DNA from: Pyronema omphalodes
Lineage: Eukaryota > Ascomycota > Pezizomycetes > Pezizales > Pyronemataceae
Length of the DNA: 64,000 bases
Direction of reading: 5' to 3'
NCBI GenBank assembly: GCA_024516155.1
Contig: JAJJXM010000048.1
Coordinates: forward strand, 62,001 to 126,000
A program made the translations under genes and the position numbers. Numbering within the stretch: the stretch's first letter is position 1; every line of letters starts with the position of its first letter. Positions 50,977 to 64,000 of the stretch are shown here, one piece after another. The notes under the pieces are model-generated. The model ran no database searches, was not told where the DNA came from, and saw only the letters and a program-made list of their open reading frames with translations.

Positions 50977-52214
50977 ATGCTCATCCCGTCAACACGACTC
51001 TGCGGCACGCATCATCATCTCGTCAATTCATTATGGCGACGCGCTTTTTCGACCCAGAAAACTTCGCCGCCTTTGAGAATTCTCTTTGCTGGAAGCGATG
51101 AGTTCTCGGCTGTCTCGTTGCGCGCTTTACATAAAGAACAACAAGAGAACCCCGAGTTGATCGCATCACTCGATGTCCTTTGTCGTGAAGATGGAAAGAC
51201 AGGAAGGAAGAGGAATATTTTAAAGGAAGGTATGACTTTAATTATCCCGCTCTTTTTCCTATCCCTACAGTACCAATTGCGCTCCCCCGAAATCCCGAGA
51301 AACTCCAACCTCCCCTCCCACAACCCCCATCTGCATCCCACAAAGCTAATTCATTTTCCTTCACAGTCCCCATTAAGCCTATCGCCACTTCCCTATCCCT
51401 TCCACTCCACATCATCCCCAACTTCCTCGACTGGACTCTCCCACGCGACTACGACCTTATCATTGCCGTTTCCTTCGGCCTCTTCATTCCATCCAGCATC
51501 ATCAACACCCTCCCATATGGCGGACTAAACGTTCACCCCTCACTTCTCCCCCGATACCGAGGCGCAGCACCAATCCAACGCACTCTCCTAAATCACGATC
51601 CCGTCGCCGGAGTCACCATCCAAACCCTCGACACCCGTAAATTCGACCACGGTAAAATTCTTCTTCAGGAAGAAATTCCAGTGCCAGAAGATGTCAGATA
51701 CCATGCCTTCCATGATCACCTAGCCAATAAGGGTGCAGAGATGTTATTGGAGGTGCTACGAAAACGGCTGTTTGTTCCACCTATCCAGGAAGTCGGGGGA
51801 GGTTATAAGGCTAGCCTTGCGAAGAAGGTGGGAACGGAGGATGAACATATTGATTGGAATATGTGGGATGGGCAGGAGGCAAGGCTTAGGTGTGAAATGC
51901 TCGGGTCTTTGTGGACGGAACTTGATGGGAAGAGAACGATTTTGCAGGGCGTGCAGGTACTGGAGAAGCTACCGGAGGAGGGACAGTTTACGGGGTCGGC
52001 GACGAGGCAGGAGCTGGAGGGCTTGAGTGAGGGGCAGTTCAGGTGGGTGAAGATTACACAGGGTGAAGAGAAGGGGAGGGAGATGATGGTGTCTAAGATG
52101 AAGAATGGGTGGATTACTGTGGGAAGTGTTAAGGTAGAGGGAAAGAAGGAGCAGTTGGGAGGGGATTGGGTTAGAAGTATGCAGGGTAGAGGAGTAGGGA
52201 AGATATTTAAGTAG
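50977..52214 (+). CDS. FMT1: Mitochondrial methionyl-tRNA formyltransferase
   Basis: Transfers formyl from 10-formyl-THF to initiator Met-tRNA in mitochondria. Exons are 50977-51229 and 51367-52214, with a 137-bp intron (GTATGA...TTCACAG), giving 366 residues. The N-terminus MLIPSTRLCGTHHHLVNSLW followed by RRAFSTQK is a typical presequence with an R-x-(F/Y)-S-type cleavage site. RILFAGSDEFSAVSLRAL begins the Rossmann-like domain. LNVHPSLLPRYRGAAPIQ carries the catalytic Asn and His and the SLLP motif, and TRKFDHGKIL the catalytic Asp position. The C-terminal OB-like tRNA-binding part is recognisable (EDEHIDWNMW, WITVGSVKVEGK). An alternative ATG at 51033 is in another frame and is not used. 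Together with uL3m it is the second mitochondrial translation gene in this window. Confidence 0.94.
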
Positions 52215-55200
52215 GGAGCCACATGGTCTAAGATAGCGTGTCAAGCAAAGGTTATTGGAGGTTATCTGAGATGGTGAGAGCGAGGAGTGGGGGGGAGGTA
52301 GGACAAGGTTGAAGACTTCTTCATAAAATATCACCGACATATATATCGAGTGATATATTATGAACCGGGTATCCCGAGGGGGAGGTGAAAAAAAACGAGA
52401 ATACTCCCGCATACCTCAGACATACATATGTATTATACAAAAGTTATTCGAGATTTCATATTCCAAGCTTTAGATGTACGACTATATTCTAAATTGCGTA
52501 AATAATTCGATGAACTTCGTCGGTATCATTGGGTTAAGACTCATTCCTCATTGGCTTCGATAACGTGAAACCGAAATATAGAACGAGTCTATGCTATATG
52601 GAAGAGATTAAACCCCATGTTTAAATTTTTCGGTTAAAGCATTTTCGATCCCGATCCCAATTCCTTATTTTCTGACTTTCTGACATTAGAGATGACGAGT
52701 GATTTGCAGTGAATTTAGCGCTTTGCTCCTCTGTCCCCCATCCCCTGTAAAAAAAGGCTCTCATATTGATTCTATTGACTTATTTTGCAAGTATCTATCT
52801 GTGTATCAGGGACTCAAGACCAAGCCTCAAGGTGAACCACTCTTTACCAGTTCACATGAGTGATATTTCATGAACCTCCTTTCCCCAGGAGTTCATTTCC
52901 ACTATTCGTTCCCTGCTGTCCTTGTGTGTAGTGTGTAGCGTGTAGTTAAGTAGTATGTAGTTATAATCATACTCCGACTTTTTAAACTAATCACACATCG
53001 TCCGGCTATCTCTTACTCTAACTCTTCGCAGGTACTGTACTTTCGTGTCTGTATTCGAATTTCCAGTTTCAAGCTCCGTGAGTTTTTGCTGAAACTTAAG
53101 TCTAACAGATATCAGGTAGATGAAAGTCAGATAATGATCGTGTAGAGGTAGGTGGTAGTACGGTGCACCTAATGATTATATCCTGTTAAGGGATCGGGGC
53201 TCAGTCTCATCTCAGGAATCAGGACTCCCAGGGTTTTGATATTAGGGCTTCAATCTCAGGACTCACAGGACTCACTTCTATCTCAAGAGTCCCAGAGCTA
53301 CCATCTCATGTCTCACCCTCAGTGCTCTCAGTGACCTCATCTTACTCCCAGTGCTCCCCGGGTTCAAACCCGGATGTTCAAACCCCGATCACTCATACTC
53401 ATGCACCACCCTATCCACCTCATAATGTGTGCGATGTCGAAATAGCTCAGCAACTGAATTAAGGAATCGAGCCTACTACCACCACCGCTATGTTCATAGT
53501 ATTTACCCCAGCCCAGCCCAGCCTAGAAGATTAGTATGGTGCCATACATAGTAGTACATCATGGTAGATAAAATGAAGATCACGCACAGGGCGCTCATCG
53601 GCTCATGATCCATGATTCATCCAAAAATAAAAATAATAATAAAAGAATAAAAATTGACAGGTCACGGCTGGTAAGGTCAGTATACAGTATTGTATTGGGT
53701 TAGAATAGAGTTAAGTTTTAACTCATTAGCTATATCTGCCACTGGTGGTGTCTGGTAGTGTCTGGTGCTGTAGAAACTGGATAGACTAGTAAGTGCTCTA
53801 GTAACTGACACCATAGCATCATAGCATCATCTCATATCATCCATGATCTATGTACCATAAGATGACTCTAATGATTAATCTCGATTAATCTCTATTACCA
53901 TGTATATGGTCCAGCATAAGGATTTATTAGTTATCCATTATACACCATACAAGCATCAGCTCCGCTCCGCTCCAGCCTCCGTTGATCCACCGCTCCGATG
54001 ATCAGCGATGACCAACCCTGGGGGATGCGTAGTTTTTTTCGCAATGCTTAACAAACCTTTAACAATTGACAAGCGACGATCAATAGCACAGTCACGGAAT
54101 CCAGAGGATCCGGAGCTTAGACGCAAGAATTTTAAAGAATGATGAAATATAACGCACGGTGCACCCTCCCCCCCCCCCCCCAGGTGTCATCGTGTCGGTG
54201 ACCCAAAGCTGCGTCTTACGAACTTACGAACTTGCGTATTTTTGGTCAAAGAAAGGAATAAAATAAAGAATGACGAGTTTTTAGCGACATACGACACATA
54301 AGGTGCAATGGATGCAATGGTCATCTCTAAGATCTACAGACTACACATGGAATTAGACTATAGACCCGAGATTTGAGATTTTCCTACACCGCTATGTACA
54401 CCGCTGCACCGCCTTTCTGATCATCAGCTACATACTGTAGTTTAGTTCGATCAAGAACGCGCAGTTACCAGCAAAAATCAACTCTTTTTTTTTGGTAGGA
54501 TATCCATAATCCATCCAGAAACAGAAACAGAGCAGAGGTCACCAGCACCAGCACCAGCCTCCATGCGAGGTCAAGGTGAACCAAATCAGATCAACGAAAC
54601 TAACCCGTCGAGATTCGTAAACTTTGTTAAAACTTAAACAACAGAATACATAGTGAAATGGTGAAATCGCGCACGTCACCATCACCATCACCGCTGTATC
54701 TACCCGGCACCCTGTTGTACCCTGGCACCAACGAGTTAACGACGACATCTTTACGCTTAAGTTTTTACTCAAGACCCAAGGACGTATGGTGAACACCAAC
54801 TAGTAACAACCTTATTGACCACGGGATGAGCTTCACGATTTTTTTTTAAAAAAAACCCAATGAAATCTTTAATCCAGTGATCGGTAGATCCAGCATATGG
54901 ACGCGTATGTCGATCAGAAGGGAGTCTAGCTTCATTCAGCTTGATTTCCGTCCCGAGAGTCCCGAGTCCCGACTGCTTCAGCTGACTTGACCTGGGACCT
55001 CTTGAGCCTTGAGGCTTAGATTCACCTATGTATGGTCAACCGTCACCTATGAATTCCTACAGGCTACGCACCCGTGCTGTTGGTATGCACTATAGTTGGT
55101 ATTTTTGGTGACTTTGTCTTTTCCCATGTAATTCACTAAGACAAGAGCGGAAAGGTAGAGTGATGATCCATGAGCATGTGCCTGACCAATGACGTCGATT

Positions 55201-58200
55201 ACGGGATCCCGTGGTGTTGCAACATGCAACATGCAACATGCGTTCGGCCTTGGTTCTTGGTTCTTCTGCTTCTGGGTTTTTCTGCTTGTGGTTTCTAGTT
55301 TCATCGATGTACCAACCGCGAGGTCACGGTTCATCAACATCCAAGGTGTGGTAAGGCTACGGTCACCATACATACAACACGTGTAGATCATGCGTCTGTT
55401 TCTGTATTTCTGTGCTTCAGTCTTTCGGAGGTGAAGATTTGATTGGGTGTTATTCAACGACGACAAAGAAATCGCAAGGGGACCTTTAAAGGCGATACCA
55501 GGTACTTCCTGCCGGGTACATACCGCATAGTCATGGTGATGCAGTTATTTTCCTTAGAACCTTATAACCTTAGAACCTTAGATTCCCTACAGACGTGTAT
55601 CCACTATATCCACAATATCCACTAAGGTTCCGCGTCATAGATCCTCGAGAAACGACGGCGGACGCAAAACTTTGCGACGTCCGTGACGACTTGCAGGAGT
55701 CAGAAGGCGTGCTAGGTAGGCTAGTCGTTCAAGGTTCAAACTTCAGGGAAATTGGAAGTCTTAAGCATCAACACCAAGCATCAAGCATCGACGTTTTTTC
55801 ATAATTATCTGGGTGATGCATACAAGGTACATTCCAAGACACCATGGTCCATTATCCATAAGGATCGTGATTAATGACTCGTGACTCGTGAATCTTTTTT
55901 TTTCGGGGCTAAAAGAAACTTTAATATTTTCAATATTTTGATATTTTTCGTCTTTTCATCTTTTTTTCACGCTATAGTCGTTCCGGCGCACCGAAGTTCA
56001 GTTCACTGCGAGCCTGCAAGACTGCGACTGTATGTACCATAGTGGGCATACATAGCAAGCGCTCGGCTTCAGACTTCATTTTTTATGAGTGAGCGCGTGC
56101 GTGCGTATACACTGAGCACGAGTGAACACCTTGATGTCTACCTAGTACCCCGTGGATCAGCACGGGGGGGGTATGTATATGAATCAATCAGTGGTCCCTA
56201 GCAAACCATACCCATACATAGCATCCGCAATTTGACATTTTACGAATTTTTTTTTTCCGCGCCGGTTCCACGCTATCGGCCCGTGTCCCAAATCCGCAAG
56301 CCGGATCGGTCGGCGTGGACGAGGGTTTTTGCGATCCCGCTTGTAATGACGCCTACACGCCTATGAGAAACGAGAGACGGGAAACACGGGAGTCATAATT
56401 TACAGACACCTGTGTCCTACGGAGGAGTGTATGCCTGACCAGTCTTGGAAACCTTAGGTACTTGTTAGTGTGTAATTTCAGGTCCCAATTTCCGGGGCCG
56501 CATTTCGAGTGATAGGTTATGTATATACCATCCCTCCCGCGAACTCGCCAGTCGCCAGGGAACCAGAATAGCGTTGACGATCCCTTACGGGCCGGAAGGC
56601 AAAACCCTAAGGATCCATAGACTCATTGAGTCCAATTTCAACTTCACATGGAAGACACACACGTGTGCTGAAAGAACGAAAAAAAAGAAAAAAGGGGGGG
56701 GACGGGAGGAGAGGCGTAAGTGCGCATAGATGGTAGCGGTATGTATGTATTTTCGGAATCATCATTCAGTGGAGATGGGGATTAAGGATCAGCAAAATTA
56801 TGAAGTAAGAAGTAAGCTGCCGAGCGGAACCAAAAACAAGGGACCAAGGACCAGGGATAGGAATAAACTCAGAGTCTCAGCCGAAGCATCGAAGCCGGTA
56901 CCTTTTTTCTGCCAAGGGTTTGAAATATGAGTGAGCACTGTGCACTGCGCACGAAAATACCATGTACTGAGCACGGAAAAAAACTATGTACATATATGAA
57001 ACAAATAAATAAAAAATTAGGGCTGTCGAAAGTTAGAAGGTTGGAAGGCTGGAAGGCTAGACGGCTCGAAGCATACGGTATGGGCGTCGGGTGCGCAATA
57101 TATTATGATTATGACAAGGTTCCTGAAGTTCCAACTGCGCGCGCTATGCGCGTCTGTTTTGATATTGAATTTCCAGCAGCTGGTAGCATCCCCTGCTACA
57201 TACGGCAAGCCTTTTTTTATGGTACCTGCCATATGTGGGCGCATACGGTAGCGGATATTGAATATTTTTTTGTGCGTATTTTGTTTTTTCGTTTCTTTCC
57301 TTTTCTTTGTGCGCAAAGACGAAAGTGCAAAGTGCAAAGTGCGCAAAAGGTGCACAAACAGTGCACAAAGAGTGCAATTGTGCAAGAAACGCAAAAGCAA
57401 AAACCCCTCTAAACAGTAGGCAGGCATATAGGACGGCACCTGGCAGGTACGTATGTATGTTTAATTCAAGCAGCCTCTATGCATATCTATCTGTCATCAG
57501 TTAACCCTAGTACCTATTATCCAGTTACTGTGGTACTGTATTACCTAGTTACTCTTTAATAGGAAAGTAACATATGCTATCATCCTATCATCCTACATAT
57601 CATCCTGTCATCCTGTCATCCTAAGGAACTGGAGACTGACCGGGTCATATGTAATGTGCGCGTACAATATGCACCTGGCACCATACCCAGCCAGTGTGTG
57701 CATCATATCGTGTGTATCAGCAGTTATGTGTATGGTTATGGTTATGGTTACACTAGGTGGGATCCTTCGAGGCTTCGAGGCTTTGAGACTTCGCCACCAC
57801 CAAGAACGGAGGATAAAGAATACAGGATAAAGAATAAAGAAATTTTCATCGTATGGTTACCACATATATAGCCGTAGCACATCATATCAAAAGTGTTGGG
57901 ATTTGGAACCATAACGATTTTTCTTTGTGGAGATGTATATGTATGAATTGCGTGTGCTGGTGGTGGCGTGTGTATGCATACTGTTGATATATAGATAGAA
58001 GACGTATATATGCAAAGAGGACGTATGTATGTAGTAGGTATTACATAGACCATACTACTAGTCCAGAAAAATAGCCCAGAAAGTTTAGCGTAGCAAAGAT
58101 TTTCAATTATTTCATCCCTATGAAGATTCGCCACTTATCTCAAAGTGCAGAGAATTTTTTTTTTCAGATGACGAACACAGTACACTTTTGATCCTGGGAA

Positions 58201-61200
58201 CAAAAGTGCTGAAAGAAAAAGATAAAAAATTTCCGATATGTAGTAAAGATATGATGTAGAATGTAGGATGTAGGTTATCCTATGATTCTACGTACGATCT
58301 TATGATGATCCTTTGATGATCCTTTGATATGATGATATTCGAAATGACTACAGGCGTTTCTGGTCTCTAGGAAAGGAAAATAGAAAGGAAATTGCATCTT
58401 ATATCAGATATCAGAGTGGGGTCTAAAATACAGGCTAAGCAGCGGGCTTGATAATGTCGGGATAATGTCGGGGTGATGTCAGATAAGGTATGTATATATT
58501 TACATTGTATGTAGGGAGGGAAAGCTTGACAACGTTAGACAAAGTTAGAAAAAGTTAGACAAAATTCGACAAAGTTTGGCAAGGTTTGAAGAAGCCTCTG
58601 GATCAATCATCTCATTCGTCAACTTTCAAGCAATGGGCATCTTCTGTGCTACATACATAGATAGAAAAAAAAAAGGTATGTACAAGCATCTTGCCATCAA
58701 CACACAGTTTCCACGCGAGATTAGGTATGTAGTGGATACCCCATGTGCCCCCCGCCCCTCCCTGGTATCGATATGATGGGTGATAGTGATGGTGGCGTTC
58801 AACAGTTTCCGCGCAGTTGTACGCATGCAGCATCTGTCAGGGACATAGGGACACAAAAAAATATAATCATCGTATCTTGCTCTAGCCTCTGTAGCCTCTC
58901 TAGCCTCTCTAGCCTCTAGTAACTCAATGTTTGGCATTTTGTACTGTGATTCGAAGAACGAGTAACGAGAAAAGAGCATGGCAAGATGTAGGTGCAGGTT
59001 CTTATTAATATCATACAGACACATTCTATAGTCTTATTGAACAAAAAGACAGCGAGGGAACTAGTAACAGAGATAAACAATAACCCCCCATTTGTCATCA
59101 GCACAGCAACCCGCAATAAGAAATTACCGATAAATCCATATATATCAAGGGTATTAAATCCTATGAGACCCTACGCTACTACTACATCCTTGTAAAAAGA
59201 AAAAAAAAAAACATCGCTTATCTTATGCCTATCTTATGCCTATCATTTATTTGTTATCTCAACACTTGTGTTAACATTATTACGGTCTCAGAGCTCCTCT
59301 CCTGTATATACATACAAATCTATCCACCATATGAAACATATGTTTTCCGATCGAGCTCAAAATTTCCTCGGGGTATGTTATAAAAAGATGCTTCGCACCA
59401 TCAAAATACCCGGGTTCACCTGTTCTCATCTCATCTCATCTCATCGCTGAACCCTCTTATGTGAGCGTTTGGAAGTGTTTGTGTACCCTAGGGAACCTTG
59501 AGAACCCCTGAGATGGGGACTCAAGCCGAACCCTTGACACTTGATACTGGTTAAGAAAGCTTAAGCTTAAGCGCATTTCTATATAGGATGCATATGTATG
59601 ATATGTAAGCATCTCCCATATCTACGAAGCTATTCCACCAACCGACCCATGTATGAAACATATTTGTTTTACTAACTCTTAATTACTCGTAACTCCACAC
59701 ACCTTTTATGTAAAAGGCAAGAAAAAATAATCCTATTGATCAATAACGTAAGTTCAAACCTGCCACATTTGTCACCGGCTGCAGGACCAGGACTGTTGTG
59801 CATAAAAAATGCGGGGAAAGGCAGTACACCCACCATATGTACAGTAAAACCAAAGAGGTATGATGTACCGTGGCGTTTACCTTTGCCTTTAACTTTATGT
59901 AAATCCTGATGCCTCGTTTATACATGCATATTATACATCTTATACATATTTCATTATACATAACATGCATACATAAACATGTTCATAATCCTTGAAAAGG
60001 AAACAAACGAAAGTACCTCTCTTCCAATGTTTCATGGTTCGTTGTTGACTATTATTTTTGACCAATCACATCCAGGGGAGGAAATATTCAACAAAATATG
60101 GTGCTGAATTAGTATTCCTGTCTATATGTCTGCCTGTCTATCTCTGAAGGGAAGCTGCTATATGTTGTGCATCATATGCAGCTTTGGCATGATGCGGTAT
60201 GCTTGATGCTTGATACCTTGTATGTCTTGATGCCTTGTATGTATATATATATACCATATATGTAGCTGCTGCTGCCTGCAGAGTTTCTAAGAAATGTTTT
60301 GTGAAGCTTGATGAAGTTCGACGAAGCCCAGCCAAGTATAAGCCATTTCCCCACTGTAAAAAACCGTAGAGAACATGGTGCCATAAGAAGACCAAGTTAG
60401 AACCTAGAAAGTTAGAATACATCTGCAAGCTGCAAGTTTCCTGGTTCTTTTTCAGTATATATACATATGTATGATCCATTAGCCGTTGGCCATGAAATAT
60501 GCACCATTGTGGCCTTCTTTTTTAACAGATTACAATAAGGTTTCGGGGCTTTGAGGTTTCAATATGCATTTAAGATTCCCAGAAGTTAAGGATAGGTAGG
60601 ATAATAGTCACAACTTACAAGGTTTGAGCTTCGGACTTTAGACTTCAAAGTTGCATTGTCTAGCCATATTCATATCTGTATCTGGGAATCCAGGAATCTA
60701 GAAAATAAATCCATATATAATGGTTCCAAAAAAATGTGAATAGTTGAGTTAGGTTAAAAGAAAAGAAACATAAAGCCAAAAATGATAGATAGGATTCAAA
60801 AGCTGCTGTTCAATCATCGATAATTTTTTGTGAAATATTCTCTTCTGCTTCTGTTTGTTTACTTACTAATAAACTACTACTATTGTTATGTAATTACTAC
60901 TATTATCAATCTTTGGCAGTTTCAGAGATTGAGGTTGATTTTCAATTTCTCTTCTATACTATACGATTACGCCGCACGCTGGTATCGATAATAATGATGT
61001 TTCTGCCTTTGCCAAGACCCAAGCCCTAGTGGGGTCCATAACCGTGACCATGACCATGACCATGGTGATAGTGGCGCAGTGTGGAATGTTGAAGGGACCG
61101 GGCAGGGGGGTGGGGTGGATGATGAGGGGTTTCTTTTTGTTGCTATATCTATAGGTGCTATAGTTCCTATAGTCCATGGCTGTGTATATGTATAAGACAT

Positions 61201-64000
61201 GGAGTACAGGCATGTTTTCAAGCAAGGGCAAGGGGGAGCAAGAAAGCAAGGGAGAATTGGCAAGGGAGCAAGGGAGAAAGGGACCTGGGAGCAAGGGTAA
61301 GGGAAGGAAGTTCGGGTTTCATAAACCTAGGAATTGATAGCCACAGAACCGTAGTTTTGTGGAACCTGCCTGCCTTTACGGATTGAGTAAAAAAAAATCT
61401 GAACAGTTAAAATTATTAGTGGTTCAAGCGCGCGGAAACATTCTTTTTTCTACGGAATTCTATGTAGTTAGACATACAACTTCACAACATAATGACGATC
61501 TGATCAGTAAACCAAAAATACATCATCATGGATATGTATATGTATGTCTTGTTTCTCATGTTCGAAATTTGGTTCCTCTTAGATTCTTATTTTTATTTTA
61601 GTTCCCGCTTCGCTTCGGAGCTTCAACAAATCTGTTTAAGCTGTTTGTTTTGTAGGTGCCTAATCCCGCCTAGTTCCACATAGTTCCAACTAGTTGCACC
61701 CAGTTTCGTCCCGTCCACCGGATGATCGACCTGGTTATGGGCCCTAAGATTTTTTTTGTTGTCTTAGATTTCTACAGTGCCTGTATGTAAGTTTCTTGGA
61801 TTCCTGGCGCTCGAAGAGAAAGAGTGACTGGGTGGAGTGAAGCAGTTGGAACTTGGAATTACATATCCATATGGCTGGGTTCATTTCTATGTCGGCGTCG
61901 GATATTGGCTTTTTTTTCCATGAGGTATGAGGTAAATATGTATATTAGTAAAGACACTATGTATCCACTTCCTCATTCACTTATGGCAATGCATTTGTAC
62001 ATCGAGGTCACTGCTTGTATGCACTTTGTTGTATGGATGTTCTATAATGTGTGTTAATCTGCATATGGAACTCCCGGTGACTCGCGCGCGGCTCGGAACG
62101 GAAATATACGGATTAATCAGATTTGCAATTCAATTCAATTCAATTCGCAATTCGGAAAAATGCACCCTCAACCTCGACTTGGAGCGCCATCCCGTGATAT
62201 GGATAGACTTTGAACTTTGCGATAATACATGATAGGGATTTATGGCGAAATTCTTGGCGACACATTTGACATCCATGCATGCATCAGGACCCGCTTGAGA
62301 TCCATACATCAGGCAGGACCCGCTGTGGATTCGTAAGGGTTTAGTCTAGGAACATACCGAATTGCCTGGATATGGATGAAGGGGATGAGGTTGATAAAGT
62401 GGATGAAATACCTTAACTGGAAAGATATCCATAGCGCATTACCTTGTCTCTGTTGTGTCCTCGCTTCGGGAAAGGAAGCGACCGTCGCTTCTTTTCCTCG
62501 TCCGAGATTTGGCAAAAGGTAGGTCCGATAAGCGGTCCGTAGGGAAGTTGTGAGTCCGGAGTGGTGAGTGGTGGGTGATGATAGTCAATCGCCGATAACC
62601 ATCTCCGTAATTATGTGTTAGAGCACAAGCCGTCGGCGTTGATTGTAGTTTGATAGGTAACAGTTACTCGGCAAGCTAACGAATCTCCGATGTTTGTAAC
62701 GCTAGTTTTCTTCAGATAGGGCAGAAATCTCATTACCGATCTTTTTTCTTTGCGTCCCCTTTTTAGGTTTAAAGGTCCAGATTCCAAGCATCACGCTTCG
62801 GAAAATAACGGTAATTTTGTGACTATTCTCGGAATTCTGATTAGGAACATAGGACTTGCCATAGAGAAATGATTCATAGAAAGAAAGTCAGTACCTAAAC
62901 GCCGCCGATTGGTAAGACTCCAGGGCCTCGAAAATGATACCTCCGGGAGGAAATGGAGCCTGATCCATATTCGTTTCCCATCCCGTTCGCGGCAAGGTAC
63001 AAATTATTTCTTAGCGCTTTCAGGTATGCCCGGAGGAGGAGCAGACGGAGGGAGGGACCTGAAGGGATACAGCTGGAAGCCCTGTGAGCCCGGCCTAAGA
63101 GTCCGGAAGGCACCCAATGGGAACGAGGACGAATAGAGAAAGGTACAGAGACATTTCAAATGGCTTTCTTTATGAATGAACACAGAAGAAGCCATAGCCA
63201 ATGTTTCATGCCATGGCGGAAAGATACACGCTGGTTGCAGAAACTAGCAAAAGTTCCCTTTTGTGCTGTGAATCACAACAAACGCGCATGGCGCCGCAGA
63301 CAGAGATTTAGAGACAGGCTATATTACAGTAAATTTGAGTTTAGGGTCCAAGTACTCATTGAACTGTTGGCATTGGCATAGTAACTAAAACAAAGGAATG
63401 TAATTGTATGATTGCTGTGTGGTTCGATACCCACGGACAACGTACTTTTTAGATACGTGGTGATTATCATTTTGTTTGTAACGTAGTATATAACGAGCAA
63501 AATGGGACGATATGATCCGATCAAAATAGCTAACGTTTATGTACTCGTCCTACATTCGAATTCCGACTAGACATTTCAGGGAATTATTTCAAAGATGAAT
63601 TTCGTAAACGTTGCAACGTTGCAAATGCAAGTGACATCCCACATCCCGTTCACGGGCCAACGCGTTTAAAGTTTCCCTTCGAACCAATCAATATGCGTGA
63701 TGGGTTGTGTTGTCGGTAAGTGAAGGCGTACTTACACACCGGCAAGAAATGCGATGATTCCGCGCGCCGGACGGGGTTGCGAACGTAGAGTAGCGGAAGT
63801 ACCGAAGAGGCAGAGACGAGACGGCTACGTAGATCGCGGGTAAGCAGCGGGAGTCACCCGTCACCGGTTGAGTAGTGCACAACGCACATCACCATCCCGT
63901 TGCAGGAGTTATATTCATCACACCATACGGTACCATTTTCATCCCGAGACGTCACTGTAGAGTGAGTTTTCGTAACGAGGATGATCCTGTATCCAGGGAG
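52215..64000. other. Gene-poor right end, about 11.8 kb
   Basis: No gene I can support. Open frames do not exceed about 160 codons, and none shows a recognised domain or a convincing intron-bridged extension. Local features: CTCAGGACTC/TCCCAG-like direct copies at 53205-53365, a CCCGGG-centred inverted repeat CCGGGTTCAAACCCGG near 53357-53372, a C-run at 54168-54181, GTGCAAAG/GTGCACAAA copies at 57327-57375, TCATCCTG copies at 57595-57625, and AGCCTCTCT copies at 58885-58918. The last ~1.5 kb are again balanced, non-repetitive sequence like 6-15 kb. I saw no tRNA cloverleaf, no terminal repeats and no transposase motif. Confidence 0.5.

Noticed and set aside
51033..51101. Alternative ATG and short frame at the FMT1 5' end
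   Set aside because: Wrong frame relative to the catalytic domain. The ATG at 50977 gives a mitochondrial presequence in frame.
53350..53460. tRNA or SINE candidate: GGTTCAAACCC (B-box-like) and TAGCTCAGC (A-box-like)
   Set aside because: The two boxes are in the wrong order, and no acceptor or anticodon stems can be drawn. The first is part of a simple inverted repeat.
63405..63445. T-arm-like GGTTCGATACC
   Set aside because: The flanking bases do not form a five-base T stem, and no D or anticodon arm is present upstream.

Overview
This is a window of nuclear DNA from a filamentous ascomycete (Pezizomycotina). The evidence is the combination of short GT-AG introns (mostly 43-140 bp), a DASH kinetochore subunit, a HulA/Rsp5-type ubiquitin ligase, a Cue5-type autophagy receptor, a fungal expansin-like secreted protein, and long intergenic stretches full of micro- and minisatellites. 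The class is not settled by the sequence. A nematode-trapping (Orbiliomycetes-like) genome would fit the texture, but that is a guess.

Layout. At 1-6 kb there are three genes: the 3' half of exportin-1 (+), a CUE-domain protein (-) and mitochondrial ribosomal protein uL3m (+). About 9.8 kb follow with no convincing gene (6.0-15.75 kb). An expansin-like secreted protein lies at 15.8-16.8 kb (+). After another repeat-rich gap comes a ten-exon C2-WW-HECT ubiquitin ligase at 22.5-25.8 kb (-), then a gap with a long 8-bp satellite, and the nuclear poly(A)-binding protein at 30.1-31.2 kb (-). A tiny probable membrane protein follows at 32.6 kb (+). The 34.3-36.6 kb interval is a tandem duplication of non-coding DNA. 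Exactly between its two units sits a 560-bp transposon with perfect 84-bp terminal inverted repeats and a Mutator-like N-terminal ORF.

From 37 to 52.2 kb is the gene-dense part: a CCDC25/Jlp2 homologue (-), alanine-glyoxylate aminotransferase (-), a PITH-domain protein (-), the divergent pair DAD2 (-) and shugoshin (+), and the divergent pair CCZ1 (-) and mitochondrial methionyl-tRNA formyltransferase (+). The last 11.8 kb (52.2-64 kb) again hold no gene I can support.

Most genes are housekeeping: nuclear export, mRNA 3'-end biology, ubiquitin/autophagy/vacuole traffic (RSP5, CUE5, CCZ1), mitochondrial translation (uL3m, FMT1), glyoxylate metabolism and chromosome segregation (DAD2, SGO1). 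Start, stop and splice coordinates were worked out by hand from reading frame and family alignment. The most useful leads are the transposon and its flanking duplication, a 128-bp perfectly conserved block with a UUCG-capped hairpin in that duplication, MCB-like cell-cycle sites between DAD2 and SGO1, an intron that splits the catalytic cysteine codon of the HECT ligase, and a competing pair of splice donors in the CCDC25 gene. I did not find a gene cluster that looks like a wholly new system.
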